Source: Bin87 sp965220505
GTDB taxonomy: Bacteria; Chloroflexota; Dehalococcoidia; Lucifugimonadales; UBA3495
Length of the DNA stretch: 64,000 nt
Reading direction: 5' to 3'
Assembly: GCA_965220505.1 (NCBI GenBank)
Contig: CBDCQE010000001.1
Span: 2,170,001 to 2,234,000 of the forward strand
Below, piece after piece: positions 8,816 through 16,977 of the stretch. Position 1 is the first letter of the stretch. Each line of letters begins with the position of its first letter. The notes beneath the pieces are model-generated. The model made no database searches. It had not been told where the DNA came from and worked only from the letters and a program-made list of their open reading frames with translations. A program made the position numbers and the translations under genes.

Positions 8816-9150
8816 GAGGCGAGATAAGATGGGTGAACATCGAACCTGCCAGCCAAGTAGTGGGCCACGAACAAGGCAATCGGCGTCCCGCTCTCATATT
8901 GAGCAACGACCGTTTCAATACAGCGTCACGATTGGTCATCGTAGCGCTGATAGGCTCCTCCGAATCTAACCGCACTCGTGCGACTGCCGTTCAAATCCGG
9001 TCGGTTGAGATGCCCATCACTCCATCGTGGGTTTTGACCGAGCAAATTCGGACGTTGTCGGCACAGCGCATGGGTGATCTGATTGGCACGATGTCACAAG
9101 ATGAGTCGGATGTCGTACTGGAGCACGTTTTCCAACTGATGTATCAATGA
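8800..9150 (+). CDS. PemK/MazF-family mRNA interferase toxin
   Basis: This 116-residue protein opens with 'RGEIRWVNIEP' and continues 'NRRPALILSNDRFN', the N-terminal signature of PemK/MazF endoribonucleases, including the conserved Arg of the beta1-beta2 region. The C-terminal 'TLSAQRMGDLIGTMSQDESD' matches the family end. The start is GTG at 8800, inside the upstream gene, so translation is probably coupled. Expected activity is sequence-specific mRNA cleavage held in check by the protein encoded at 8372-8815. The length is normal for the family. Confidence 0.87.
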   Translation: MAQLLRGEIRWVNIEPASQVVGHEQGNRRPALILSNDRFNTASRLVIVALIGSSESNRTRATAVQIRSVEMPITPSWVLTEQIRTLSAQRMGDLIGTMSQDESDVVLEHVFQLMYQ

Positions 9151-9216
9151 TCGCGCGATGCCCTCGCTGCGATTGGTCCGTGTCGTTCCTTAAAGTAACC
9201 GAGGACGGAGAATAGC

Positions 9217-10143
9217 ATGCCCAGAGTACCCGCCGACCAGTACGTCAGCATCGTCCGCAAGCCGCAGGACATCGACCAGTTTTGGGACGACGTGCTGGAT
9301 GAAACCGCCGAGATCCCGCTGGAGCCGGAGGTGGTCTACGACCCCCTGCGGTCCACGGCCCACATCGACGTGTACGAAGTCTTCTACACCAGCCTGGACC
9401 GCGTGCGCATCGCCGGCTGGTACGCCGTGCCCCGCCAGCGCGAGGGTAAGTTGCCCGGCCTGATCCAAGTGCCCGGGTACAACATGGAACCACCGGTCCC
9501 CAAAAACTGGGCCGCCCGGGGGTATGCTGCCTTCAGCGTCGCGCCCCGGGGCAAGCTGCGCAGCAACCGCCAGTTCAACCCCGGCTACCCTGGCCTGCTC
9601 ACCTACGGCATGGTTGACCGCAACACCTACTCCTACCGCGGCTTCTACATGGACGCCTGCCGCGCCGTGGATTTCCTGCTGACCCGAAGCGAGGTCAACG
9701 GCGACCGTATCGGCGTGACCGGACACAGCCAGGGCGGCGGTCTCACCGTGTCCACGGCGGCGTTACGCCCTGAAATCAAGGCCGCCGCCGCCGGCGCGCC
9801 CTACCTCTGTGGCTACATGGACTCCATCGAGTTAACCGACGCCTATCCCTACCAGGAGATCGCCGATTACCTGCGCCTCTACCCGGACAGCCGGGAGCAA
9901 GTGGAAAACACGCTGGCCTACTTCGACGGCATCAACCTGGCCCACCGGATCACGTGTCCCATCATCGTCAGCGTGGGGCTGCAGGACAGCACCTGCCCGC
10001 CGGAAACGGGCTTTGCCATGTTCGACGCCATTGCCAGCCCCGACAAGAAGATGTACGCCTACGACGGGCACGGCCACGACGCCAACAACCACGAGCACGC
10101 CGCAGTCGTGGACGCGTTCATGGCCACGCACCTGCGGAACTGA
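9217..10143 (+). CDS. Acetyl-xylan-esterase-like alpha/beta hydrolase
   Basis: This 308-residue cytoplasmic hydrolase resembles CE7 acetyl xylan esterase/cephalosporin-C deacetylase proteins. The nucleophile elbow is 'GHSQGG' with Ser171, followed by Asp257 ('GLQDSTCPPET') and His285 or His287 ('GHGHDANNH'), a complete catalytic triad. The N-terminal 'IDQFWDDVLDE' helix is typical. It heads a run of three alpha/beta-hydrolase genes on the same strand; the next gene is a paralogue that has lost the triad. Substrate is unknown; an acyl ester or similar small ester is likely. Confidence 0.88.
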   Translation: MPRVPADQYVSIVRKPQDIDQFWDDVLDETAEIPLEPEVVYDPLRSTAHIDVYEVFYTSLDRVRIAGWYAVPRQREGKLPGLIQVPGYNMEPPVPKNWAARGYAAFSVAPRGKLRSNRQFNPGYPGLLTYGMVDRNTYSYRGFYMDACRAVDFLLTRSEVNGDRIGVTGHSQGGGLTVSTAALRPEIKAAAAGAPYLCGYMDSIELTDAYPYQEIADYLRLYPDSREQVENTLAYFDGINLAHRITCPIIVSVGLQDSTCPPETGFAMFDAIASPDKKMYAYDGHGHDANNHEHAAVVDAFMATHLRN

Positions 10144-10156
10144 AAGGTATGACCGC

Positions 10157-11074
10157 ATGACCACGCCGAGCGGCGGCAAGCCGCACGATTTCGACGACTA
10201 CTGGCACGACGTGCTGGCGGAACTGGCCCGGTTCCCGGCCGCGCCGGAGGTGCAGGAACTTCCACTGCGCTCCACCGATTTCGCCACCGCCTACGGCGTC
10301 CGGCTGACCTCAATCGGCCCCTATCGCCTCTACGGTTACCTCAGCATCCCCAACGGCGACGGCCCCTTCCCGGCGCGTTACCATCTGCCCCGCTACGGCA
10401 GCGTGACCGACCTGGTGCCGCAGGGGCAAGCCAACGGCCAGCGCAAGGAACACGTCACCTTCGCCATCTGCGTGCGCGGACAGCGGCTGGCCGACCAACC
10501 CTACGCCGCCGCTTTCCCCGGCCAGCTCACCGACGGCATCGACGATCCCGCGACCTACATCTATCGGGGCATCGTCGCCGACTGCGTTCGCGGGCTGCAA
10601 TACCTGGTCGGGCTTCCCGAGGTCGACTCCACGCGCATCGCCGCCATCGGCAACGACCTGGCCCTGACCACGGCGGCCCTGTCTCCGCTGGTAACCCACT
10701 TGGTAACCACGCCGACCCTGCTGTACACCACCGCGGAGTTGGCCTCGCGCACCGGCGCCTACCCGCTGGAGGAGATCAACGACTACCTGCGCCTGCATCC
10801 CACACGGCGTGAGGCCGTAAATCGCACGCTGTCGTACTTCGACCTCCGCTGGTTCGGCTCCAGGATCAGCGCGGCCACGCTGTTGATGGCCGGCGCCGAC
10901 GGGTCCGCGCTGGACGCGACCGCCTTGCAACCGTTGATCGGCGACATTCGAGGCGAGACCACCGTCCACAAGGCGGAGCATTCCGGCTACCGGGATGGCC
11001 GCTACGCTGAGGAATGGTTATCCGAACAGTTCGGCATGGCGGAACCCAGCCTGCCGCCCCACTGGCAGGACTGA
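10157..11074 (+). CDS. Catalytically degenerate paralogue of the CE7-like hydrolase
   Basis: This 305-residue protein aligns by eye with the preceding hydrolase ('FDDYWHDVLAEL', 'TYIYRGIVADCVRGLQYL', 'YPLEEINDYLRLHPTRREAVNRTLSYFD'), but the elbow 'GHSQGG' is replaced by 'GNDLAL', placing Asp167 where the Ser should be. The acidic and His positions are also eroded. It starts 13 bases after its paralogue's stop. An earlier in-frame start at 10013 would lie wholly inside the upstream gene and is rejected. I infer a non-hydrolytic role, such as partner subunit or ligand binding, rather than decay, because the frame is intact and GC3 is high. Confidence 0.8.
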   Translation: MTTPSGGKPHDFDDYWHDVLAELARFPAAPEVQELPLRSTDFATAYGVRLTSIGPYRLYGYLSIPNGDGPFPARYHLPRYGSVTDLVPQGQANGQRKEHVTFAICVRGQRLADQPYAAAFPGQLTDGIDDPATYIYRGIVADCVRGLQYLVGLPEVDSTRIAAIGNDLALTTAALSPLVTHLVTTPTLLYTTAELASRTGAYPLEEINDYLRLHPTRREAVNRTLSYFDLRWFGSRISAATLLMAGADGSALDATALQPLIGDIRGETTVHKAEHSGYRDGRYAEEWLSEQFGMAEPSLPPHWQD

Positions 11075-11078
11075 TCAC

Positions 11079-11852
11079 ATGCCTTACGTGAACCTGCCCG
11101 GCGTTGACCTCTGGTACGAAGACACCGGAGGGGATGGCATCCCGGTGGTCTTCTGCCACGCCGCCTCGGGCACCTGCGATTGCTGGATCTACCAGCTGCC
11201 CGCTTTCACTCTGGCCGGCTACCGTTGCATCACCTACGACCGGCGCACCTGGGGTAAATCCCGCAACACCGACGACAGCCTGCAGCCCGGCTACCAGGAC
11301 GAGGACCTGCACGGACTGGTCGAGCATCTGCACCTGGAACGGTTCCACCTGGTCGGCACGGCCGCCGGCGGTATTACCGCAATTGGTTACGCGCTGGCCC
11401 ATCCGGAGCGGGTGCGGAGCCTGGTGTTCGCCAATACCATCGCCGGCATCCAGGACCCGGAGTACCTGGAGGTGCAAGACCGCATCCGCCCGCCGGAAAT
11501 CCGCAATCTGCCCGTGGAACTCTACGAACTGGGACCGTCTTACCGGGGCGCCAACCCCGACGGCACGGCCCGCTGGCTGGAAATCGAACACGCCAGCCGA
11601 CCCTACGGCCGGCTACCGGCCCAGCCGCTGCGCGAGCCCACCACCTACGCCCGGCTGGCCGCAATGAGCGTGCCGGCGATGGCGCTGGCCGGCGAGGCCG
11701 ACCTGGTGTCCCCGCCGGCGCTGATGCGGTTGCAGGCGGAGCGCATCCCCGGCAGCCGCTTCGTGCCGCTGCCGGAGGCGGGCCACGCCGGCTTCTGGGA
11801 GCGTCCCCAGGTGTGGAACGGGCTGGTGCTGGAGTTCATTGGTCAGCATTAG
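11079..11852 (+). CDS. Alpha/beta-hydrolase-fold protein with Ala at the nucleophile position
   Basis: This 257-residue protein of the lactonase/haloperoxidase-like fold has the oxyanion segment 'VVFCHAASGT', 'YDRRTWGKS', an acid in 'ALAGEADLVSP' and the final His in 'PEAGHAGFWE'. The nucleophile elbow is 'VGTAAGG', with Ala95 instead of Ser/Asp/Cys. Some cofactor-free dioxygenases and lyases of this fold do not need the nucleophile. It starts 4 bases after the preceding stop and probably belongs to the same operon. Its last 17 bases overlap the convergent minus-strand gene. Confidence 0.83.
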   Translation: MPYVNLPGVDLWYEDTGGDGIPVVFCHAASGTCDCWIYQLPAFTLAGYRCITYDRRTWGKSRNTDDSLQPGYQDEDLHGLVEHLHLERFHLVGTAAGGITAIGYALAHPERVRSLVFANTIAGIQDPEYLEVQDRIRPPEIRNLPVELYELGPSYRGANPDGTARWLEIEHASRPYGRLPAQPLREPTTYARLAAMSVPAMALAGEADLVSPPALMRLQAERIPGSRFVPLPEAGHAGFWERPQVWNGLVLEFIGQH

Positions 11853-12597
11853 GAGAGGGCAGCTCCAACGGCTCGTTGAAATGTGAGAAGCGCACGTCCA
11901 TCGTGTATTGGTAAGGGAACGCCTCTCCTACCGCGGGAAACGAGCCCGTCATCGTGTAGGCGTGTAGCAACCCGTCTTCAGCGCCCAGCCAGGCGGTAAC
12001 CGTTACAGTTCCGGCCAGCATCTGATTGCGCAGGTCTCCCCCACCCTCGGCAACCTCGTCACCCCAGGCTTCCCGCACCTGTCGAGCCATATCCATGTTG
12101 CCGGTAATCCTATTGACGCGCACACCCCGTAAAACTTCCTCACCTTCTTGCGAAACGTCGGTCAGGCTGTCCAAAATCTGAAAATGTAAGTTGGGGTTGG
12201 GTAGTTTTGCGGCATCCAACGCACTGAATTGGCTGGGCAATTCTTCCCATGGGCCGGCGTCGCTTTCCCGGTCATACCATCTGCCGTCCAGCAGTAGCGT
12301 CTCGCTGTAGTTCCCGTTTTCCGTCGCCTTGACGTGCATTCCTTCGTCGGCCACCACGACCGCCTCGGTGTGCATCTCCTGACGTTCCGGTCCGCCTTCA
12401 ACCTGTACCGTGAACCGGGCGTCAGTGGTGAACTTGTACGTTGCCACGACCGCGGTTTTGGCCCGGCCCCGACGCAGTATTTCCTCTGCCGAGAAGGGGT
12501 TGGGCGACGGCGCGAATACCAACCACCCGGCCACTGCAAGAGCCGCCAGGCCAACCACGACTACGGCCGATAGCAATATCTTCCAACGGGTGAACAT
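11836..12597 (-). CDS. Membrane-anchored LolA/LppX-like protein
   Basis: This 253-residue protein has one N-terminal hydrophobic segment (about 6-28) and an extracytoplasmic beta-rich domain resembling LolA/LppX-type lipid-binding carriers ('VVATYKFTTDARFTVQVEGG', 'VVADEGMHVKA', 'LLLDGRWYDRE', 'TVTAWLGAEDGLLHAYTMTG'). I chose ATG 12597, preceded by AAGAAAGAG and followed directly by the hydrophobic segment; longer starts add an unsupported 46-residue extension. No lipobox Cys is seen, so it is probably an anchored signal or uncleaved signal peptide. It is convergent with, and overlaps, the preceding hydrolase gene. Family assignment is moderate. Confidence 0.75.
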   Translation of the reverse strand: MFTRWKILLSAVVVVGLAALAVAGWLVFAPSPNPFSAEEILRRGRAKTAVVATYKFTTDARFTVQVEGGPERQEMHTEAVVVADEGMHVKATENGNYSETLLLDGRWYDRESDAGPWEELPSQFSALDAAKLPNPNLHFQILDSLTDVSQEGEEVLRGVRVNRITGNMDMARQVREAWGDEVAEGGGDLRNQMLAGTVTVTAWLGAEDGLLHAYTMTGSFPAVGEAFPYQYTMDVRFSHFNEPLELPSPNADQ

Positions 12598-12740
12598 AGC
12601 TCTTTCTTTTCCAAGTCTATCGCACGTCGCCAAGTTGACCGCCGATAGTCCCGCTGTCTCAAGAGCGACGCGAGCTAATCCCGCGATGACCGGGTGGCGG
12701 TTCGGTGTGCGATGGCCTGGCGCCCGATCCATCATTTAAT

Positions 12741-12770
12741 TTGTCCGTTCCGCCGTTTCTGGTGTAGATT
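12741..12770 (+). promoter_or_regulatory. Candidate sigma70-like promoter for the MetE-like gene
   Basis: TTGTCC at 12741-12746 and TAGATT at 12765-12770 are separated by 18 bases and lie about 80 bases before the MetE-like start. The AT-rich run just upstream (ATTTAAT) fits a promoter. No riboswitch-like structure was recognised in the leader. Confidence 0.4.
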
Positions 12771-12848
12771 ATTCGGCGGCGGAGCGTCGTCACGTTGGTC
12801 GCGTTGCCGCCACAGGCACCGGAAAATCGCAGTCCTGGAGGGACACCC

Positions 12849-14012
12849 ATGGCGGACGCACCCCTGTTTCCCGTTACCGTGGTCGGTAGCTGGCCCCGGT
12901 CTACCGAGTTGATCCGCGCCCTGCGCCGCAAGGAAGCGGGCGAGATCACCTATGACGAGTTCAGCGCGCTGGCCGACGACGAGGTGCTGGCCTGCATCCG
13001 CGCCCAGGAAGAGGCCGGCGTCGACATCATCAGCGACGGCGAACAGCGGCGGGACAACTTCTATTCCTTCGCTGTGGACAAGCTGAACGGCATGCAACTG
13101 ATGAAGGTGTCCGAGCTGCTGGATTATTCCTCCGACCGCGCCCGCATGGAAGAAGTGCTGCGCGCCCTGGACGTTCCCTCCTTTGCCATCAAGAGCCCCA
13201 TAGTCATCGACACCATCAGCAAGCGGCACGGGCTGGCCCTGGACGAGCTGGCCTACATGCGCGAGCACACCGACCGGCAGATCATGGTACCCATCCCCGG
13301 CCCCTACATGCTCACTCGCTCCGGCTGGTTCGAGGGCCTGTCCGACAGGGCCTATCCTACTCCCGACGACCTGGCCCGGGACGTTGTCGAGATCCTGCGC
13401 GAGGAGATCGTCGCCCTGCGCGACCACGGCTGCGACTTCGTGCAGTTGGACGAACCCACACTCTCCCAGGTAGTGTTCGGCGAAGAAACCACCGAGACTT
13501 TCATGTGCGCCGCCTTGCCCAACCGCCGCGACCCCACCGACGAGCTGGAGATGGCGGTGCGGCTGATGAACGAGACGCTGGAGGGCATCGACGGCATCAA
13601 GACCGGCGTACACGTCTGTCGGGGCAACTGGAGCCGCAAGGAAGAGGTGCTGCTCACCGGCAACTACGGCCCCATGCTGCCCTACCTGACCCAGATGAAC
13701 ATCGACCGCCTGGTGCTGGAGTGCGCCACTCCCCGCGCCGGCGAGATGGAAGTGTTCAAGGAATACAGCAACGAGAAGGAGATCGGCTTCGGCGTGGTCA
13801 ACCCCCGCACCGACGACATCGAGCCGCCAGAGCAAATTATCAGCCGGGTCAAGGAGCTCCTGCAGTACTTTGACCCCGACAAGATCTTTCTCAACCCCGA
13901 CTGCGGCTTCGGCACCTTCGCCGAACGCAACGTCAACACCCACGAAATGGCTGCCAGGAAGATGCAGGCGATCACCGACGCTGCGGAGATCCTGCGCGCG
14001 GAGTATGCTTAA
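12849..14012 (+). CDS. MetE C-terminal-type methyltransferase (cobalamin-independent)
   Basis: This 387-residue protein corresponds to the stand-alone catalytic half of cobalamin-independent methionine synthase. It starts 'FPVTVVGSWPRS', typical of the family. The zinc-ligand motifs are 'GVHVCRGNWS' (His, Cys), 'LECATPRAGEME' and 'NPDCGFGTF' (Cys). The ribosome site GGAGG lies 8 bases before the ATG. This superfamily also includes epoxyalkane:coenzyme M transferase and other thiol methyl or alkyl transferases, and without the N-terminal MetE half the methyl donor is not evident. The function is therefore thiol alkyl transfer, substrate open. Confidence 0.88.
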   Translation: MADAPLFPVTVVGSWPRSTELIRALRRKEAGEITYDEFSALADDEVLACIRAQEEAGVDIISDGEQRRDNFYSFAVDKLNGMQLMKVSELLDYSSDRARMEEVLRALDVPSFAIKSPIVIDTISKRHGLALDELAYMREHTDRQIMVPIPGPYMLTRSGWFEGLSDRAYPTPDDLARDVVEILREEIVALRDHGCDFVQLDEPTLSQVVFGEETTETFMCAALPNRRDPTDELEMAVRLMNETLEGIDGIKTGVHVCRGNWSRKEEVLLTGNYGPMLPYLTQMNIDRLVLECATPRAGEMEVFKEYSNEKEIGFGVVNPRTDDIEPPEQIISRVKELLQYFDPDKIFLNPDCGFGTFAERNVNTHEMAARKMQAITDAAEILRAEYA

Positions 14013-14039
14013 CCTGCCGTCGGCGAGTGGGATTGCATC

Positions 14040-14390
14040 ATGGTGGCGCAAAATTACCAGCACTCGAGTCGACGCTTGTTGGCGCAAGGGTTCGCGGAAC
14101 TGGCGTTAGGCGACACCAGGCAAGCATCCGAAAAGGGCTGGGGCGTAGCGGCGCAGATGCTCAAGGCCATCGCTGAACGACGAGGTTGGGAGCACAAGCG
14201 CCATGTAGCGTTGGGCCGAGTTGTTGGGAGACTGGCCGACGAAACCGGCGACGTAGAAATACGACGTCTATACCGGGTAGCCAGCGATTTGCATACCAAT
14301 TTCTATGAGGACTTGGACGAACCCGCCCACGTCGCCGCTGGCTTGGCTGATGTCGAGTTGTTTTTGGACAAATTGGAGAACTTGGCGTAG
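14040..14390 (+). CDS. PaREP1/HEPN-like small helical protein
   Basis: This 116-residue, all-helical protein has the pattern 'LLAQGFAELALGDTRQASEKGWGVAAQMLKAIAERRG' (shown here in overlapping pieces: 'GDTRQASEKGWGVAAQML', 'AERRGWEHKRH', 'LYRVASDLHTNFYED'), which recalls PaREP1/HEPN-like families often found with nucleotidyltransferases or in toxin-antitoxin contexts. No canonical Rx4-6H pair stands out, so ribonuclease activity is not claimed. It follows the MetE-like gene by 27 bases. No partner gene is adjacent. Confidence 0.7.
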   Translation: MVAQNYQHSSRRLLAQGFAELALGDTRQASEKGWGVAAQMLKAIAERRGWEHKRHVALGRVVGRLADETGDVEIRRLYRVASDLHTNFYEDLDEPAHVAAGLADVELFLDKLENLA

Positions 14391-14446
14391 CGACCGACGC
14401 GGTACGCGACGTTGCGAATGGCATAGGATGCCGGCGTAGCTCCATC

Positions 14447-14635
14447 ATGCGTGTCAGATGCCCTACCTGCGGCAACCGCCTGAAACGGCGGAACGCCACC
14501 CGCCATCTTTTCGCCTGTGCAGAGCGAAACCGTTGCCGCGTATGCCCGCCGGATGATGAGGATTGCCCACGAAGTTGGTATACCCGTGTGAGCGACATGT
14601 ACCGCGCCTCCCCAGAGTTTGCGGACTGTGGGTAA
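14447..14635 (+). CDS. Small cysteine-rich putative zinc-binding protein
   Basis: This 62-residue ORF begins 'MRVRCPTCGNRLKRR' and contains CxxC, then His and Cys at zinc-finger-like spacing ('CPTCG...RHLFAC', C-x2-C-x11-H-x3-C), and a second Cys cluster 'CRVCPPDDEDC'. Eight Cys in 62 residues is unlikely for a chance frame. No clear ribosome site precedes the ATG, which lowers confidence. It lies between the PaREP1-like and OsmC genes. Confidence 0.42.
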   Translation: MRVRCPTCGNRLKRRNATRHLFACAERNRCRVCPPDDEDCPRSWYTRVSDMYRASPEFADCG

Positions 14636-14693
14636 CGAGGCTGCGGCATTGGCTATAATTGCACGCATCACCCAAAACAAACAGGAGTAACTC

Positions 14694-15233
14694 ATGGCGC
14701 AAGCACAGGAAGGAAATCTCAACGGTCTGCCCCGGGAGAAACTGGCCGAGGTGCTGGACTCCTTCAGGGATCCGGAAGTATTCAACGCAGTAACCGGTCC
14801 TTGGAAGTCCCGCGTCGTCTGGCAGGATGGCATGCGCGCCCGCGCCTACATGCGCAACCACCAGGTTGACATGGACGAGCCCGGCGACCTCACCGCCACC
14901 GACGTCGCCGCCAGCGCCCACGAGCAGTTGCTCTCCGCCATCGGCAGTTGCATGACCGTAGGATTCGTAGTCAACGCCACCAAGCAGGGCGTGCGCGTCC
15001 ACGACCTGGAAATCGCGGTGGAAGGCTACTTCGACAACATCCGCAAGTGGGCCGGCGTTGAGGACGAGGGCAATCCCGGCTACGGTCAGATCTCGGCCAA
15101 GTGCTTCGTCCGCGCCGACGCCGACGAGGACACCCTGCGGGAAATCTGGCGGCTGGCCGTGGAAGGCTCGCCCGTCACCCAATCGGTAGCCAACCCCACC
15201 TCGGTGCAAACCGAGTTCGAAATGGTCGGCTGA
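14694..15233 (+). CDS. OsmC/Ohr-family protein
   Basis: This 179-residue protein has the OsmC fold, with the first peroxidatic-type Cys in 'AIGSCMTVGFVV' and the family's late segment as 'EGSPVTQSV', where the second catalytic Cys is replaced by Ser. That pattern is common in OsmC-like proteins that are not classical Ohr peroxidases, so organic hydroperoxide reduction is not assured. A TATAAT box at 14654-14659 and the ribosome site AGGAG (14683-14687) precede it. Its stop overlaps the start of the rhodanese gene (TGATG), indicating coupling in a sulfur- or redox-related operon. Confidence 0.88.
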   Translation: MAQAQEGNLNGLPREKLAEVLDSFRDPEVFNAVTGPWKSRVVWQDGMRARAYMRNHQVDMDEPGDLTATDVAASAHEQLLSAIGSCMTVGFVVNATKQGVRVHDLEIAVEGYFDNIRKWAGVEDEGNPGYGQISAKCFVRADADEDTLREIWRLAVEGSPVTQSVANPTSVQTEFEMVG

Positions 15234-16006
15234 TGGCGACCTTCGTTACCGCGGATTGGGTCGCCGAACGCATCGGCCAGCCGGGTTATCTGATAATCGA
15301 TCCCCGGTCGGCCATGCGCTATCTCATGGGCCACCTGCGGGGAGCCGTCAGCGTACCTTACAAGAAGCTACAGGCCCCCGACGGCAAGCTGGGCCCGCCA
15401 GAACAGCTGGCCGCCGCCTTCGGCGACGCCGGCCTCGGCGATGACGTCACGCCTATCCTCTACGACCACCAGGACGGGCGCAACGCCGCCATGGCCGCTT
15501 GGGTGCTGGAGTACCTGGGCCGCAATGACGTCCACATCATGGACCTGCGCTACGAGGCGTGGAAAGACGAGGGCCGCGAGGTACTGTACCGCCCCGTTCT
15601 CACGAGAGCGGCCGGCTTTACGATCCGGCTGAACCCGGCCATCCGCGCCACCCTGGACGACGTGGCCAGCCGGGGAACCGGCAACCTGGTGGACGCCCGA
15701 ACCGCCGAGGAGTTCCGGGGCGAGTTCGAGATGGATCACCGCCCCGGCCATATCCCCGGCGCTGTCAGTCTCCCCCATGCCGACTTGGCCGGCGCCGACG
15801 GCAACCTGTATGCCGGCCAGGACACGCTGCGCGAATGTCTGACCGGAGTTGGCATCGCGGAAGGCGAGACCGTCATCGCCTACTGTCGCAGTGGCATTCG
15901 CGCGGCCGTCACGTGGCTGGCCCTGGCCCAGGAGGGTTACACCGTCAGCCTGTACGACGGCTCCTACGCCGAATGGATGGATAGCGACCAACCGGTAGAA
16001 ATCTGA
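15233..16006 (+). CDS. Two-domain thiosulfate/3-mercaptopyruvate sulfurtransferase (rhodanese)
   Basis: This 257-residue protein has tandem rhodanese domains. The N-terminal domain ('YLIIDPRSAMRYLMGHLRGA') has lost the active Cys, its loop reading 'YDHQDGRNAA'. The C-terminal domain has the six-residue active loop 'CRSGIRA'. This division is normal for TST/SseA-type enzymes that transfer sulfur to thiophiles. The ATG overlaps the OsmC stop by one base (TGATG), so both are probably translated together. Confidence 0.92.
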   Translation: MATFVTADWVAERIGQPGYLIIDPRSAMRYLMGHLRGAVSVPYKKLQAPDGKLGPPEQLAAAFGDAGLGDDVTPILYDHQDGRNAAMAAWVLEYLGRNDVHIMDLRYEAWKDEGREVLYRPVLTRAAGFTIRLNPAIRATLDDVASRGTGNLVDARTAEEFRGEFEMDHRPGHIPGAVSLPHADLAGADGNLYAGQDTLRECLTGVGIAEGETVIAYCRSGIRAAVTWLALAQEGYTVSLYDGSYAEWMDSDQPVEI

Positions 16007-16042
16007 CAGCCCGGCTGACGCGCCACCTCAAAGGAGACGGCC

Positions 16043-16891
16043 ATGCCGCCGAACCTGGTGCCCTACCTGCTTTACGAACCCGAGGAATCGGGGATTCTGT
16101 GGATCAAGTTCAACCGGCCGGAGCGCATGAACGCGCTCATCGGCTCATCCGAGGAGAACGGCACCGTCGCCAAGGTTGGCGAGTACATGCGCGCCGGTGA
16201 CGACGACCCCAACGTGCGGGTTATGGTGCTCACCGGCGTGGGTCGCGGCTTCTGCTCCGGCGCCGACATGCGCCGCGACAACTCGCCGGACATCACGGGC
16301 GAGAACTTCGTGGGGAACCGGGGCACCATCGAGGGTCCGGACGCCGCGCGGGAGCACTTCTACCACGGCTTCACCAAGCTGCACCGGGACATCTCCCAGG
16401 TCCGCAAACCCACCATCGCCATGATCAACGGGCCGGCCGTCGGGTCCGGCATGGACATGGCGTTGCACTGCGACATCCGCCTGGGCTGCGAGAACACCCG
16501 CTTCATTGGCTACCAGCAGTTGGGGCAGATCATCGAGAACGGCGGCAGCTACTACCTGCCCAAGATGGTCGGCCTGGGCCGCGCGCTGGAGTTCGCCTAC
16601 ACCGGACACCTGGACGCCCAGCGGGCTTACGAGTGGGGCATGCTCAACTACCTGGTTCCCTCTGAGGAACTGGAGCAGACCACTCGCGACCTGTGCGACC
16701 GCATCATCCGCACGCCGCCCATGGTGCAGTGGATCAGCAAGCGCATCATGCGCGCGGCCCTGGACAGCACGCTTGAGACCACGATGACGCTGACCTCCAA
16801 CGCCGGCGGCATCCTCAGCGGCTCCGAGGACGCCCACGAGGCCCGGCAGGCGTTCCTTGAGAAGCGGGCGCCGGAGTTCAAGGGAAGATAG
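16043..16891 (+). CDS. Enoyl-CoA hydratase/isomerase family (crotonase)
   Basis: This 282-residue crotonase has the oxyanion-hole segments 'GVGRGFCSGADMRRD' and 'KPTIAMINGPAVGSGMDMALHCDIRLG'. It probably hydrates or isomerises an enoyl-CoA in fatty-acid or aromatic breakdown; the catalytic Glu positions are not clear enough to separate hydratase from isomerase. The ribosome site AAGGAG lies 8 bases upstream of the ATG. It follows the rhodanese gene by 36 bases and may be co-transcribed. A second crotonase gene is at 48872-49708. Confidence 0.9.
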   Translation: MPPNLVPYLLYEPEESGILWIKFNRPERMNALIGSSEENGTVAKVGEYMRAGDDDPNVRVMVLTGVGRGFCSGADMRRDNSPDITGENFVGNRGTIEGPDAAREHFYHGFTKLHRDISQVRKPTIAMINGPAVGSGMDMALHCDIRLGCENTRFIGYQQLGQIIENGGSYYLPKMVGLGRALEFAYTGHLDAQRAYEWGMLNYLVPSEELEQTTRDLCDRIIRTPPMVQWISKRIMRAALDSTLETTMTLTSNAGGILSGSEDAHEARQAFLEKRAPEFKGR

Positions 16892-16977
16892 GTTCGCCCA
16901 TCCTTTCGCCGTCCCGTTCCCGCGCGCCAGCGCAGGTATAATGCGGTTCACCACCCCGTGCGGCAGCGAGGTTCAGC

